From positions 992,001 to 1,056,000 of the forward strand of contig NZ_CABEHV010000004.1 of NCBI RefSeq assembly GCF_901542415.1: a stretch of DNA of 64,000 nt, read 5' to 3'. The notes beneath the pieces are model-generated. The model was not told where the DNA came from. It worked only from the letters and a program-made list of their open reading frames with translations, and searched no databases. The position numbers and the translations under genes were made by a program. Source of the DNA: Streptococcus mitis (GTDB lineage Bacteria; Bacillota; Bacilli; Lactobacillales; Streptococcaceae). Numbering within the stretch: the first letter of the stretch is position 1; each line of letters begins with the position of its first letter. Positions 54,454-64,000 of the stretch are shown piece after piece.

Positions 54454-56511
54454 CTAATTCATTGGATGATGTTGGTTATAGAGGTTGATAATATCGCGCG
54501 CAATGGAAGGTCCGACACCATTTGTAAGGTTGGTGTTATGAGGGAAGACAACAGCTACAGCGATTTGAGGATTATCTGATGGTGCATAGGCCACAGCATT
54601 GGTATTGTTAGCTTTTTGACCACCCTCAACATAACTTTCGGCAGTACCTGTTTTTCCACTAATGGATACCGCTGCGCCATTTGAAAAGGCACGACCGGTT
54701 GTCAAAGCACTACCACCATGTGACACTTGATAAAAGCCTTGTTGGAGGATGGAAACATCAGACTCAGAAATATTAATTTTATTCATTTCCTTGGTTTCAA
54801 CAGATTGGATTAAGTTCCCTAAACCACCTTGTTCATTGTTTCCATAAATCCCCTCAACAATGTGAGGTGCAATCCGAACACCGTTGTTGGCAATAGTTCC
54901 AACGTACTGGGCCAATTGCATTGGGGTGTAGTTATCAAACTGACCAAATGCATTGGTAATGTAATTAGCAAAATTATACTCTTTTGGTATAAAACCAGTT
55001 GACTCATCTGGAAGGTCAATGCCTGTTGAGGCTCCAAGACCATATTCCGCAAATGTCGCACGAAGTTTCCCCATAGCGGATTCCAAATTGCTGGTTCCAA
55101 CAAACATATTAGGTTGATAAGTTTGACCCATGATGCCCAAAGCCGTTTGGACCATATAGGTATTAGAAGAATACTCCAAGGCTTCCACCGCTGTAATCGG
55201 GAATGAACCGTAAGCTTGAGTATACCAAGAATTAATCGGAGCTGAACCTTGGAAGACAATCGGTTGGTCTGTCAAGGTCTGGTTCCCTGACAAGACTCCA
55301 TTCTCCCAACCAGAGCTGATGGTCGCCGCCTTGACAACAGAACCCGGGACAAAGACATTGGTTACTGTTCCCAAGGAATCAGGTGTTAAATCTCCCGTTT
55401 TCAAGTCATGTTTTAGCCCTGACATAGACAAAACCGCACCTGTTTTTGGGTTAAGGGCGACTGCATACACACCTTCTGAATACTTGGCTCCTCCATTTCC
55501 CAGTTCGGAATTGAAGTAACTCTTAAGCAGATTGTCTACGCTATCTTGAAAGGCCAAATCAATAGTCAGTTTAATATTATTCCCTTTGGTACCATCTTCG
55601 ATATTTTCGACACTTTCCATATTGCCATACTTGTCTAGATGGATTTCTTTCACCGAGCGTTTTCCTTGCAAGGTTTCTTCATATTGTTTTTCTAGATAAG
55701 AAGTCCCAACACGGTCGTTTAGAGAATAACCCTTTTTGATATAAGCATCTGCTTCTTCAGCTGGTAGACCAGCTTTTTCACTGGATACACTTCCTACTAT
55801 AGACGAAAGAGAAGTCTCTAGAACCTTTCGATCCCACGAAGTTGAAATACTGATACCAGGTAAATTCTTAGAGGCCGAAGCAATCAAGGCAATCTGTGTA
55901 TCTGACAAGGAATCTGTCGCAATGGTCCCTGTCGCAAAATTTCCAACTGCATTGAGTTGGCTAAAGAGATAAATTTCTTTCTTTTCGTCATCCGAGTAGG
56001 TCAATTGACCTGGATCGATACTTTCAACAGTATTATTGTAAAGCTCTGATTCAGATAATTGATTGCCATCAGAATCAAGTCGCTTCTCACGTGGTAAACT
56101 TTCCACTGCTTTCTTATAGACATCTTGATCTGCTAGATAATAGTCCGCCAACTGTCGATCAGTCAATGTTGGAGAAGTAACTCCCACATAAGCCAGCAAC
56201 TTCTTGGCTGTTTCTTTTAAATCTGCAGCCGTCATTTTGTTGTTTCGAGTAAAGGAAACAACTTGTTTCACAGTATTTTCAACCAAAGGCTTGCCGCTGG
56301 CATCATAAATTTCGCCCCGAGCCGAACTAGTGGTCACCTTTGTTTTACTAGCAGATGCTAATTTTGTCTCATAAAAATCCTTGTTCAAAACCTGCATATA
56401 AAGCAGGCGACCTATAATGGCCATAAAGAGCAAAATGACAATCGAAAACAATAAATTAAGCCGAATCGGAATCGAATGGCTGTCAAATTTTCTCATACAA
56501 ATCAGTCTCAT
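54454..56511 (-). CDS. pbp2B: Penicillin-binding protein 2B (class B transpeptidase)
   Basis: Class B transpeptidase for peripheral wall growth (685 aa), an essential beta-lactam target. One N-terminal membrane helix is near residues 20-40, followed by a PBP dimerisation domain and the transpeptidase. SVVK has its Ser at residue 391 (386 in the shorter 680-aa numbering), then SSNT and KTG. In the shorter numbering T446 is retained, but residue 476 is Gly and 438 is Glu. I chose MRLICMRKF at 56511 because it reproduces the usual length; MRKF five codons later is the other usual start, and the ribosome sites are weak. It begins the pbp2b-recR pair. Confidence 0.95.
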   Translation of the reverse strand: MRLICMRKFDSHSIPIRLNLLFSIVILLFMAIIGRLLYMQVLNKDFYETKLASASKTKVTTSSARGEIYDASGKPLVENTVKQVVSFTRNNKMTAADLKETAKKLLAYVGVTSPTLTDRQLADYYLADQDVYKKAVESLPREKRLDSDGNQLSESELYNNTVESIDPGQLTYSDDEKKEIYLFSQLNAVGNFATGTIATDSLSDTQIALIASASKNLPGISISTSWDRKVLETSLSSIVGSVSSEKAGLPAEEADAYIKKGYSLNDRVGTSYLEKQYEETLQGKRSVKEIHLDKYGNMESVENIEDGTKGNNIKLTIDLAFQDSVDNLLKSYFNSELGNGGAKYSEGVYAVALNPKTGAVLSMSGLKHDLKTGDLTPDSLGTVTNVFVPGSVVKAATISSGWENGVLSGNQTLTDQPIVFQGSAPINSWYTQAYGSFPITAVEALEYSSNTYMVQTALGIMGQTYQPNMFVGTSNLESAMGKLRATFAEYGLGASTGIDLPDESTGFIPKEYNFANYITNAFGQFDNYTPMQLAQYVGTIANNGVRIAPHIVEGIYGNNEQGGLGNLIQSVETKEMNKINISESDVSILQQGFYQVSHGGSALTTGRAFSNGAAVSISGKTGTAESYVEGGQKANNTNAVAYAPSDNPQIAVAVVFPHNTNLTNGVGPSIARDIINLYNQHHPMN

Positions 56512-56634
56512 TTCTATTTTAAGTCTTACTCTTAATTGTACCATAATTTGAGAAGAAAATTATGGAAAAGGAAAAAGCTTTTTTCCTTTTTACGGGAAAA
56601 TACGATTTTATTTATCTATCCCTATATTATATGA

Positions 56635-56640
56635 TATAAT
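56635..56640 (+). promoter_or_regulatory. -10 of the RpiR regulator promoter
   Basis: TATAAT 62 bases before the ATG, without a strong -35. It lies in the divergent region shared with pbp2b. Confidence 0.4.
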
Positions 56641-56701
56641 AAATGTAAAAGTTCGATGACCCAGTCTTTTTCCAATACGACTCATTTAAAGGAGCCTTTC
56701 T

Positions 56702-57553
56702 ATGGACAAACCAGATATAGCAACCATCATTGATTCTCACTTCGAAGAAATGACAGATCTAGAGCAAGAAATCGCTCGCTATTTTTTACAATCTGAAACC
56801 ATTGCAGATAATTTATCTTCTCAGCAGGTCACTCAAAAATTACATATCTCTCAAGCAGCTCTGACCCGCTTTGCTAAAAAGTGTGGCTTTACAGGTTATC
56901 GAGAATTTATTTTCCAATACCAACACCAAGCAGAGAAACAAGACACCCATTCTCACAAACACAGTCCACTGACAAAACGAGTCCTTAGAAGTTATAGCAA
57001 TATGCAGGAGCAAACACAGGACTTAATTGACGAAGTCCAACTAGAACGAATTGCCCAGTTAATCGAAGATGCTGAGCGTGTCTACTTCTTCGGAACAGGG
57101 AGTTCTGGCCTCGTAGCTCGTGAAATGAAATTACGCTTCATGCGTCTAGGTGTGGTCTGCGAGGCCTTGACTGACCAAGATGGCTTTGCTTGGACAACCA
57201 GTATTATGGATGAGAATTGTCTCGTACTCGGTTTCTCTCTTTCTGGCACAACCCCTTCTATTTTAGATAGTCTATTAGACGCTAAGGAGATGGGAGCAAA
57301 GACTGTACTTTTTACAAGTGTTCCCAATAAAGATAGTCAGACCTATACGGAGACTGTTCTTGTAGCCACCCACAGCCAGTCTTCTTACATCCAACGTATA
57401 TCCGCTCAACTTCCTATGCTCTTCTTTATCGATTTGATTTATGCCTACTTTTTAGAAATCAATCGTGAAAGCAAGGAGAAAATCTTTAACAGCTATTGGG
57501 AAAATAAAAAACTCAATGGCTATCGTAGACAAAAACGTATAAGAAAATCCTAG
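56702..57553 (+). CDS. RpiR-family transcriptional regulator of the sialic-acid cluster
   Basis: Regulator of 283 aa with an N-terminal RpiR helix-turn-helix (SSQQVTQKLHISQAALTRFAKK near residue 40) and a C-terminal SIS sugar-phosphate-binding domain (VYFFGTGSSGLVAREMK near 123, VLGFSLSGTTPSIL near 175). It is convergent with the ROK kinase gene and shares a palindromic terminator. In pneumococci an RpiR protein (NanR) controls the sialic-acid regulon, and this gene stands in the same place. Its ligand is probably ManNAc-6-P or a related compound; that is inference. Confidence 0.88.
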   Translation: MDKPDIATIIDSHFEEMTDLEQEIARYFLQSETIADNLSSQQVTQKLHISQAALTRFAKKCGFTGYREFIFQYQHQAEKQDTHSHKHSPLTKRVLRSYSNMQEQTQDLIDEVQLERIAQLIEDAERVYFFGTGSSGLVAREMKLRFMRLGVVCEALTDQDGFAWTTSIMDENCLVLGFSLSGTTPSILDSLLDAKEMGAKTVLFTSVPNKDSQTYTETVLVATHSQSSYIQRISAQLPMLFFIDLIYAYFLEINRESKEKIFNSYWENKKLNGYRRQKRIRKS

Positions 57554-57576
57554 TTTGGTTGAACCAAACTAGGATT
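57546..57576. terminator. Perfect 31-bp palindromic bidirectional terminator
   Basis: Arms AATCCTAGTTTGGTT and AACCAAACTAGGATT around a single G. It overlaps the last codons of both convergent genes and T-rich sequence follows on the plus strand. Confidence 0.85.
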
Positions 57577-58453
57577 GTTTTGTTTTAAAGTGATAATAAG
57601 CACCCAACATACCTGCTGTATTTTGATGATGGGCAAATTCTAATCGTGTTTTTTCAGCAAGGCTTGGCACCAAAGCCTCTTTCAAGGCTTTGCGGATCTT
57701 GGGTTTGAGAATCGCCTCCTGTCCCATGATACCGCCACCGAGAATGACTACTTCTGGATTGGCCACATAACAAATATTAGCTAGACCTTTTCCTAGATAG
57801 TCAACCATGCGGTCAATACCATCCATGCAGAGTTTGTTCCCTTCAGTAGCTTCTTTAAAGATTCTACGACCATTCCACTGTTCGACTGGATCACCATGAC
57901 CTGCTGCTACATACTCCACCAAGGCTGTTGTAGAGGCCAAGTCTTGGAAATCTCCATCCTGCATATGCATATAACCGACTTCACAGGCTGAATTGCTAAA
58001 ACCATGGAAGACTTTACCATCCATAATCAAGCAACCACCGATACCTGTTCCAATAGTCAAGCAAAGGGTGACACTCGCTCCCTTGCCTGAACCAGATACC
58101 GCTTCAGCAAGACCTGCACAGTTGACATCATTTTCAATCTCACAAGGAATCGCAAAGCTAGTCTCAATTTCCTTTTTGAACTGGGTGCCTGCGTAGTTAG
58201 GAATCTGAGGGCCAGCATAGAAAATTTCCCCCTTATCTGGATCCACCATCCCAGCAGAAGAAATAGCAACTCCTGCTACTGGGCCTTTTTCTAAATAGCT
58301 GGCTACGATATCTTTGGTCTTTTGTAAGATATGAGGTCCACCTTTATGCGCCTCTGTTGGCATTTCATGCGATTCAACAAGTTGGCCTTCTTGGTCGATC
58401 AAACCATATTTGATATTTGTTCCACCGATATCAATTGCAACGTAGTGTGTCAT
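57569..58453 (-). CDS. ROK-family kinase, probable N-acetylmannosamine kinase
   Basis: Sugar kinase of 294 aa that probably phosphorylates ManNAc to ManNAc-6-P in sialic-acid breakdown. The phosphate-binding loop AIDIGGTNIKYGL is at residue 6, EIENDVNCAG (catalytic Asp) is near 101, and GTGIGGCL near 130. The usual ROK zinc motif with three cysteines is replaced by SACEVGYMHMQDGDFQDLAS, as in some streptococcal members. It lies 17 bases downstream of the lyase gene in the same operon. Glucokinase activity is not excluded. Confidence 0.88.
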   Translation of the reverse strand: MTHYVAIDIGGTNIKYGLIDQEGQLVESHEMPTEAHKGGPHILQKTKDIVASYLEKGPVAGVAISSAGMVDPDKGEIFYAGPQIPNYAGTQFKKEIETSFAIPCEIENDVNCAGLAEAVSGSGKGASVTLCLTIGTGIGGCLIMDGKVFHGFSNSACEVGYMHMQDGDFQDLASTTALVEYVAAGHGDPVEQWNGRRIFKEATEGNKLCMDGIDRMVDYLGKGLANICYVANPEVVILGGGIMGQEAILKPKIRKALKEALVPSLAEKTRLEFAHHQNTAGMLGAYYHFKTKQS

Positions 58454-58470
58454 AAATACCTCCTTATGGA

Positions 58471-59388
58471 TTAGAGGAAGCGCTCCTTGGTTTCACGAAT
58501 CAAGGCTGCAGCTGCTTCTACAACTGGACGATCTTCTTCAGTCACTGGTGTCAATGGTGAACGAACAGAGCCAATGTTCAGTCCTTCATTGATCTTCAAG
58601 ACCTCTTTGATGACACCGTACATATTTCCATGTGCAGAAGTGAGTTTACCAATGATAGCGTTGATAGCGTATTGTAATTTACGTGCTGTTTCCAAGTCTT
58701 TATCAGCAATTAATTTGTTGAGTTTCAAGAAGAGTTCTGGCATCGCACCATATGTACCACCGATACCAGCTTTAGCTCCCATGAGACGACCACCTAAGAA
58801 CTGTTCATCTGGACCGTTGAAGACGATATGGTCTTCGCCACCAAGGCTCACAAAGGTTTGGATATCTTGAACTGGCATAGAAGAGTTCTTAACACCAATA
58901 ACACGTGGATTCTTCAACATTTCAGTGTAGAGACTTGGTGTCAAAGCAACACCAGCTAATTGAGGAATGTTGTAAATCACGTAGTCTGTATTTGGAGCTG
59001 CAGAACTGATATCGTTCCAGTATTTAGCAACTGAGTATTCTGGCAAGCGGAAATAAATCGGCGGAATCGTTGCAATAGCATCTACTCCTAAGCTTTCTGC
59101 GTGGCGAGCAAGTTCCATACTATCTTTAGTATTATTGCAAGCTACGTGAGCAATAATAGTCAACTTACCTTTGGCAACTGCCATGACTTCTTCTAAGATT
59201 AATTTACGGTCTTCAACGCTTTGGTAGATACATTCACCAGAAGAACCATTAACATAAAGACCTTGAACACCTTTATCAATGAAGTATTCCACCAAGGCAC
59301 GCGTACGCTCTGGACTTACTTCTCCTTGATCATCATAACATGCGTAGAAAGCTGGAATGACACCTTCGTATTTTTTTAAATCTGACAT
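58471..59388 (-). CDS. nanA: N-acetylneuraminate lyase (pneumococcal nanA usually means the sialidase)
   Basis: Class I aldolase of 305 aa that splits sialic acid into ManNAc and pyruvate. The DHDPS family is shown by YVNGSSGECIYQ near residue 43, YVIYNIPQLAG (catalytic Tyr) near 137 and GVKNSS (Schiff-base Lys) near 166. AGGAG precedes the ATG. It is first in a unit with the ROK kinase gene, behind a promoter carrying a cre-like site. Dihydrodipicolinate synthase is the main alternative, but the sialic-acid context argues for the lyase. Confidence 0.92.
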   Translation of the reverse strand: MSDLKKYEGVIPAFYACYDDQGEVSPERTRALVEYFIDKGVQGLYVNGSSGECIYQSVEDRKLILEEVMAVAKGKLTIIAHVACNNTKDSMELARHAESLGVDAIATIPPIYFRLPEYSVAKYWNDISSAAPNTDYVIYNIPQLAGVALTPSLYTEMLKNPRVIGVKNSSMPVQDIQTFVSLGGEDHIVFNGPDEQFLGGRLMGAKAGIGGTYGAMPELFLKLNKLIADKDLETARKLQYAINAIIGKLTSAHGNMYGVIKEVLKINEGLNIGSVRSPLTPVTEEDRPVVEAAAALIRETKERFL

Positions 59389-59448
59389 AGATTTTCTCCT
59401 AAGATTTCTTTTTTTCTGCTAAAAGCAGGATTTATTCTTTACGTTTTT

Positions 59449-59477
59449 AGTATACACTTTATGAAAAACGCTTTCAA
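59449..59477 (-). promoter_or_regulatory. Promoter of the lyase-kinase unit with cre-like site
   Basis: On the minus strand TTGAAA (-35, 59472-59477) and TATACT (-10, 59449-59454) are 17 bases apart. The sequence TGAAAGCGTTTTTCA (59462-59476) overlaps the -35 and resembles a CcpA cre box with one extra T, which fits glucose repression. Confidence 0.62.
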
Positions 59478-59560
59478 TATCTTGTGTACACTTAGATTTT
59501 AGTTTCGATATGAATTTTGAAATGTTTATGGCTTGAAAGTAGTTTCATAGACAAGCCATC

Positions 59561-60205
59561 CTATTGGTATTTTGCGAAAATTTTCTCCATCAATCCAGTC
59601 TGGAGAAAGACCAAGAGCCCAAACCCAAAAAGCAGGAAGGCTGAGCCACCTAAAAGTAAACTGAAGGCGGACAGATAAAGAACCATCACAATAAGAAAGA
59701 GAATAGCTAACATGAGGAAGAACCAAGGAAAGTTAAAACTTGCCAAGATAAGTCCTTTTTGCAGCACTTCTTTCCAAGTCAAATCATAGCGTGCAGCGAT
59801 GGGATAGCTAGCCAACATCACGATAGTGAGGAAGATAAGAACGCCTAGACAAATAGCTTTCACCATTTGGAAAGGCATAGCTGTCTGACCCCAGAAGAGA
59901 TAGAGATCTAGAAGGCTTAATGAAACAATGCCTAACTCCAGCAAACCTAACTGAAGACCTAGCTTCAGATTTTGCTTGAAAGCTCTTAGATAGATTTTAA
60001 AGACAGGCACACGTCTGCTCTTCTTAATCTCAAACATAGTCTCGTAGAGGCTAATTTTAGCCACTCCAATCGTCACGATGGGCAAACAAGAGACGACAAA
60101 AAGAAGATTAGCTGTGACGATATCCAAGACCTTCTCACTAAAACGCATGAGAAAGTTATCTGTATCAAATGCTGCCTTGATAAGGCTTACTCCTTTTTGT
60201 GCCAT
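59561..60205 (-). CDS. DUF624 / YesL-family membrane protein
   Basis: Membrane protein of 214 aa with about five hydrophobic helices (one near residue 25, then paired helices in the second half) and the DUF624 start pattern (FLMRFSEKVLDIVTANLLFVV). YesL-like proteins often sit in carbohydrate uptake clusters and their role is unknown. The start at 60205 is preferred because AGGAGGAG lies just upstream; a frame nine codons longer overlaps nanQ. It lies between the lyase unit and nanQ on the same strand. Confidence 0.78.
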   Translation of the reverse strand: MAQKGVSLIKAAFDTDNFLMRFSEKVLDIVTANLLFVVSCLPIVTIGVAKISLYETMFEIKKSRRVPVFKIYLRAFKQNLKLGLQLGLLELGIVSLSLLDLYLFWGQTAMPFQMVKAICLGVLIFLTIVMLASYPIAARYDLTWKEVLQKGLILASFNFPWFFLMLAILFLIVMVLYLSAFSLLLGGSAFLLFGFGLLVFLQTGLMEKIFAKYQ

Positions 60206-60224
60206 GTTTGCTCCTCCTGATTTT

Positions 60225-60677
60225 TTAATCAATCAAAATTTTAAAGAGATATTTGCGAACCTTCTCTTCCATACCTGCATAGCCATTTGGCTGGTGAGGT
60301 TCTCCTGGGAAGAAAATCGCAAAATTGTGATAACCCAACAAGAGTGGGTAATGTTCATGACAATGAACAAAGCCAATGTCACTTGCTTCGTCGAATGCTA
60401 CTGCCTCGTCTTTGATACGTGAACCGTAGCTCGAATATTCATGTCCTTCTACCAGCAAATGCAAATCTGCATAGTTTTTATGATGCTCAAATTGATCATT
60501 TTCAGCTTGATTGAGGACATTTTCCTGAACAACTAGAAAGACCTTGTCCCCGTCAATCTCATACTTACCTAATTCGAAATAATCCTTACGGTGCTGGTAG
60601 AGATAGTCGATAGCCTTGTCTAGATTGGGATGAATTCCTTTGTAAAAGGTGATGTTTTTCAAATCGTCAAAAATCAT
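60225..60677 (-). CDS. nanQ: YhcH/YjgK/YiaL-family protein (NanQ-like anomerase)
   Basis: Cupin-fold protein of 150 aa (DUF386, PF04074). Metal-ligand candidates are in NYADLHLLVEGHEYSSYG near residue 68 and HYPLLLGYHNFAIFFPGEPHQPN near 108. E. coli NanQ (YhcH) speeds conversion of sialic-acid anomers before the lyase, so a role in the same pathway is likely. It lies directly upstream of the DUF624 gene and downstream of the Sat transporter genes. Confidence 0.85.
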   Translation of the reverse strand: MIFDDLKNITFYKGIHPNLDKAIDYLYQHRKDYFELGKYEIDGDKVFLVVQENVLNQAENDQFEHHKNYADLHLLVEGHEYSSYGSRIKDEAVAFDEASDIGFVHCHEHYPLLLGYHNFAIFFPGEPHQPNGYAGMEEKVRKYLFKILID

Positions 60678-60722
60678 ACTCTTTCCTTCGTTTCTGATAG
60701 TTAACTAAAATCATTCTTAAGT

Positions 60723-60785
60723 TTATAAGTGTCTAACAAAATCTCCAAGGTAAGAAAATACCCAACATTTTGTAGACACTTATAA
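60723..60785. repeat. Long inverted repeat upstream of nanQ
   Basis: Arms TTATAAGTGTCTAACAAAAT (60723-60742) and ATTTTGTAGACACTTATAA (60767-60785) differ by one bulged base around a 24-base spacer. No coding frame fits. It may be a terminator-like RNA hairpin or a regulator site. Confidence 0.6.
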
Positions 60786-60845
60786 CCTCTATATTCTCTA
60801 AATCTATAAAATATATTTCTGTATCTTGATAGATTTATTTTCCTA

Positions 60846-60951
60846 TACTCAATGAAAATTGAAGAACAAACTAGGAAGCTAACCGCAGGCAATACTTAAG
60901 TATGGCAAGGTGACGCTGACGTAGTTTGAATTCAATTTTCGCAGAGTATTA
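60846..60951. repeat. BOX element, diverged copy
   Basis: Starts TACTCAATGAAAATTGAAGA, has AGCTAACCGCAGGCAATACT and TATGGCAAGGTGACGCTGAC, and ends GCAGAGTATTA. Its end overlaps the stop of the permease gene by three bases. Confidence 0.85.
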
Positions 60952-61788
60952 ACCTTTGACCGCTCCCATAGTAATACCCTGAGTGAAGGATTTTTGGAAG
61001 ACTAGGAAGACTGTTACGATTGGAACTGCTGCAAGAGCGGCACCTGCCATGATCAAACCATAGTTGGTTGCCATTTCAGCTTGCATAGTTGCAACCCCGA
61101 GTGAGATGGTCAAGTTTTGACGTGAAGTCAACATAACCAACTGCATGAAGTAGTCGTTCCATGTATTGATGAAGGTAAAGATTGCAAGGGCTGCAAATCC
61201 TGGTTTCACAATCGGGAAGGCTACGCTCCAGAAAGTACGAATCTCACCACAACCGTCGATTTTAGCTGACTCAAGCAACTCTGTTGGGATATTTTCACTA
61301 AATTGTTTCATGAGGAAGACCCCGAATGGCCATCCAATCAAAGGCAAGATAACTGCCCAAAGTGTATCATGGATTCCCATGAAGTTGACGATACGTACCA
61401 ATGGTACAAGGACAACTTGTTTTGGAAGAGCCATGGCTGCAATAAAGATTGCAAAAAGAATGCGTTGACCATAGAAACGCTTTTTAGCCAATACATAACC
61501 TGCTAGAGAAGAGGTCGCACAGACCAAAAACATGGTTACCAATGAGATAAACACAGAGTTCCACATCCACTGCATAGCAGGGTTTTGCACCATAAGTTGT
61601 TGGAAGTTTTCCATGGTTGGCATTTTAGGGAACCACTGAGGAGGAATAACGATTGTATCAGGTTGTGATTTGAATGCCCCTGTCAAAATCCAGTAGAATG
61701 GAAAGATAAACAGCACGGTCAACAAGAGCAAAATAATAGTTGAAATAACAGTGAAAGCTGTTAAAGGTTTCTTTTGTGTAGATTGCAT
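60949..61788 (-). CDS. satC: Sialic-acid ABC transporter permease (MalG type)
   Basis: Permease of 279 aa of the carbohydrate (CUT1) class with six hydrophobic helices. The cytoplasmic EAA loop is LLESAKIDGCGEIRTFWSVAFPIVKP near residue 188. It is the last of three SatABC-type genes (binding protein, permease, permease) next to sialic-acid catabolism genes. In pneumococci SatABC is the main sialic-acid importer. The stop codon lies at the edge of a BOX element. Confidence 0.9.
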   Translation of the reverse strand: MQSTQKKPLTAFTVISTIILLLLTVLFIFPFYWILTGAFKSQPDTIVIPPQWFPKMPTMENFQQLMVQNPAMQWMWNSVFISLVTMFLVCATSSLAGYVLAKKRFYGQRILFAIFIAAMALPKQVVLVPLVRIVNFMGIHDTLWAVILPLIGWPFGVFLMKQFSENIPTELLESAKIDGCGEIRTFWSVAFPIVKPGFAALAIFTFINTWNDYFMQLVMLTSRQNLTISLGVATMQAEMATNYGLIMAGAALAAVPIVTVFLVFQKSFTQGITMGAVKG

Positions 61789-61803
61789 AGCCGTCTCCTT
61801 TCT

Positions 61804-62700
61804 TTAATATTCTACGTCGTTTCCGAGTGCTTTAAATTGAACAAAACTTACGATCGCAATCATGACTGCCAAGAAGACACCAATTGTGTTGGCATAGCCG
61901 TATTCTGTCAATTGGAAGGCTTTTTCGTACAGGTAGTACATCAAGGTACTTGTTGAGTAGTTTGGCCCACCAGATGTTAATAGTTGAATCAAGGCGAAAA
62001 CTTGAAATGAGTTAATTGTTGTGATGATTGCGATGTAGAGAGTTGTTGGAAGAAGGCTTGGCCATTTAATCTTCCAGAAAACTTGAAATTCAGTTGCACC
62101 GTCTACACGAGCCGCTTCAACCAGTGAATTGTCAATATTCCCCATAGCAGCTATGTAGAGGATGATTGGTTGACCAACTGAAGTTGTCAAGAGGATAATC
62201 ATAATTGCCAGTAATGCCCAGTGTTTATCTCCCAACCAAGAAATATTCTGGCTGATGATATGGCTTGACTTAAGGACAAAGTTTAGAATCCCTGATAATG
62301 GGTCATAAATCCATTTCCAAACAACTGTTACGGCAACACTACCTGTTACAACAGGAAGGAAGAAGACGAAACGGTAGAAAGATCTGGCAATAGCATTTTG
62401 ATGGTAGGTTTGCGACGCCACAAAGAGCGAAAAGAGAACAACAATCGGTACAGATCCAACAACCAAAATAACTGTGTTAATCAAAGACTTCATAAAGACA
62501 GGGTCTTTAAACATACGAATGTAGTTGTCCAATCCCACAAACTCAAATTTAGTCATTGAATAGTTAAAGAAACTTGTAATGAATCCCATAATCATAGGAA
62601 CCAATACAAAGATGACAAAGAAGAATAATACTGGTGCTAAGAAAGCGTAGGAAATCACTGTTTCCCGCATACGAATTTTATTGACTTTCACAGTCGGCAC
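61804..62700 (-). CDS. satB: Sialic-acid ABC transporter permease (MalF type)
   Basis: Permease of 298 aa of the CUT1 class with six hydrophobic helices and the EAA loop LVEAARVDGATEFQVFWKIKWP near residue 197. It pairs with the downstream permease, whose start lies 15 bases after this stop. No dedicated ATPase is encoded in the window; pneumococcal CUT1 importers share the ATPase MsmK. A hairpin separates it from the binding-protein gene. Confidence 0.9.
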   Translation of the reverse strand: MPTVKVNKIRMRETVISYAFLAPVLFFFVIFVLVPMIMGFITSFFNYSMTKFEFVGLDNYIRMFKDPVFMKSLINTVILVVGSVPIVVLFSLFVASQTYHQNAIARSFYRFVFFLPVVTGSVAVTVVWKWIYDPLSGILNFVLKSSHIISQNISWLGDKHWALLAIMIILLTTSVGQPIILYIAAMGNIDNSLVEAARVDGATEFQVFWKIKWPSLLPTTLYIAIITTINSFQVFALIQLLTSGGPNYSTSTLMYYLYEKAFQLTEYGYANTIGVFLAVMIAIVSFVQFKALGNDVEY

Positions 62701-62830
62701 CTCTCTTTCACAAATAGAATATTTTGGATTTTCTTGAACAGTTTTAAAATCAAAATGAAATTTTTTAAGATTCGCTTATGTAAGAACTTCATTTTAATTT
62801 CGTGACAGTTTCTGATATTTCAAATAAAAT

Positions 62831-62872
62831 CCTCCCTTTTCTTACATAGATTATGCACAGGGAAAAGGGAGG
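62831..62872 (-). terminator. Hairpin between satA and satB (probable partial terminator)
   Basis: Arms CCTCCCTTTTC and GAAAAGGGAGG with a 20-base loop. On the minus strand ATTTTATTTG follows. It is likely to stop or stabilise part of the satA transcript so that binding protein exceeds permease. Confidence 0.7.
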
Positions 62873-62891
62873 AGTCAATCTGATTCAGTGC

Positions 62892-64000
<1,109 letters not shown>

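Overview
The window is a piece of a low-GC Gram-positive chromosome from the mitis group of Streptococcus (S. pneumoniae, S. pseudopneumoniae or S. mitis). The evidence is the gene order (psaBCA-tpx, relA-dtd, ftsA-ftsZ-ylmEFGH-divIVA-ileS, murF-ddl-recR-pbp2b, the sialic-acid cluster), five BOX-type intergenic repeats, a choline-binding-type cell-wall amidase, and close matches to remembered pneumococcal proteins. PsaA, FtsA and PBP2b differ from the pneumococcal sequences as I remember them at many positions. S. mitis or S. pseudopneumoniae therefore fits better than typical S. pneumoniae; this is from memory and was not computed.

Layout. 1-8.5 kb: a truncated P-type ATPase, a PlsC-like acyltransferase, a four-gene siderophore-type iron uptake operon with its own esterase, a CadD cation exporter behind a palindromic operator and a tiny Cys-rich ORF, then rpsO with a string of terminators. 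8.7-11.3 kb: a T-box leader followed by a MazG-like gene and thrS. 11.4-15.2 kb: an accessory pocket holding a DUF389 membrane protein, an ABC exporter, and fused remnants of an Xre regulator and a radical-SAM (SPASM) peptide maturase. 15.2-26 kb: a Bce-type two-component system, household and membrane genes, psaR, pnuC, dtd and relA. 26-34 kb: a choline-binding Amidase_3 protein, an MBL hydrolase, pepO, and the manganese operon psaBCA with tpx. 34-44 kb: a FtsX/MacB-like ABC system, an intracellular GH95 fucosidase, gpmA, and ileS under a T-box. 44-56.5 kb: division and peptidoglycan genes. 56.7-64 kb: sialic-acid catabolism and the SatABC-type transporter, truncated at the right edge.

How the genes work together. 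Metal handling recurs: iron uptake, cation export, PsaR with its manganese transporter, and the manganese-linked peroxidase. The division block couples septal ring assembly (FtsZ, FtsA, SepF, DivIVA) to wall synthesis (MurF, Ddl, PBP2b). The right end imports sialic acid (SatABC), probably processes it with NanQ, cleaves it with a lyase and phosphorylates ManNAc with a ROK kinase, under an RpiR regulator and a probable CcpA site.

The most unusual points are the decayed peptide-maturation locus beside a still intact exporter, the cadD leader arrangement, the nested inverted-repeat element between psaA and tpx, the siderophore/esterase operon and the Amidase_3 choline-binding chimera.
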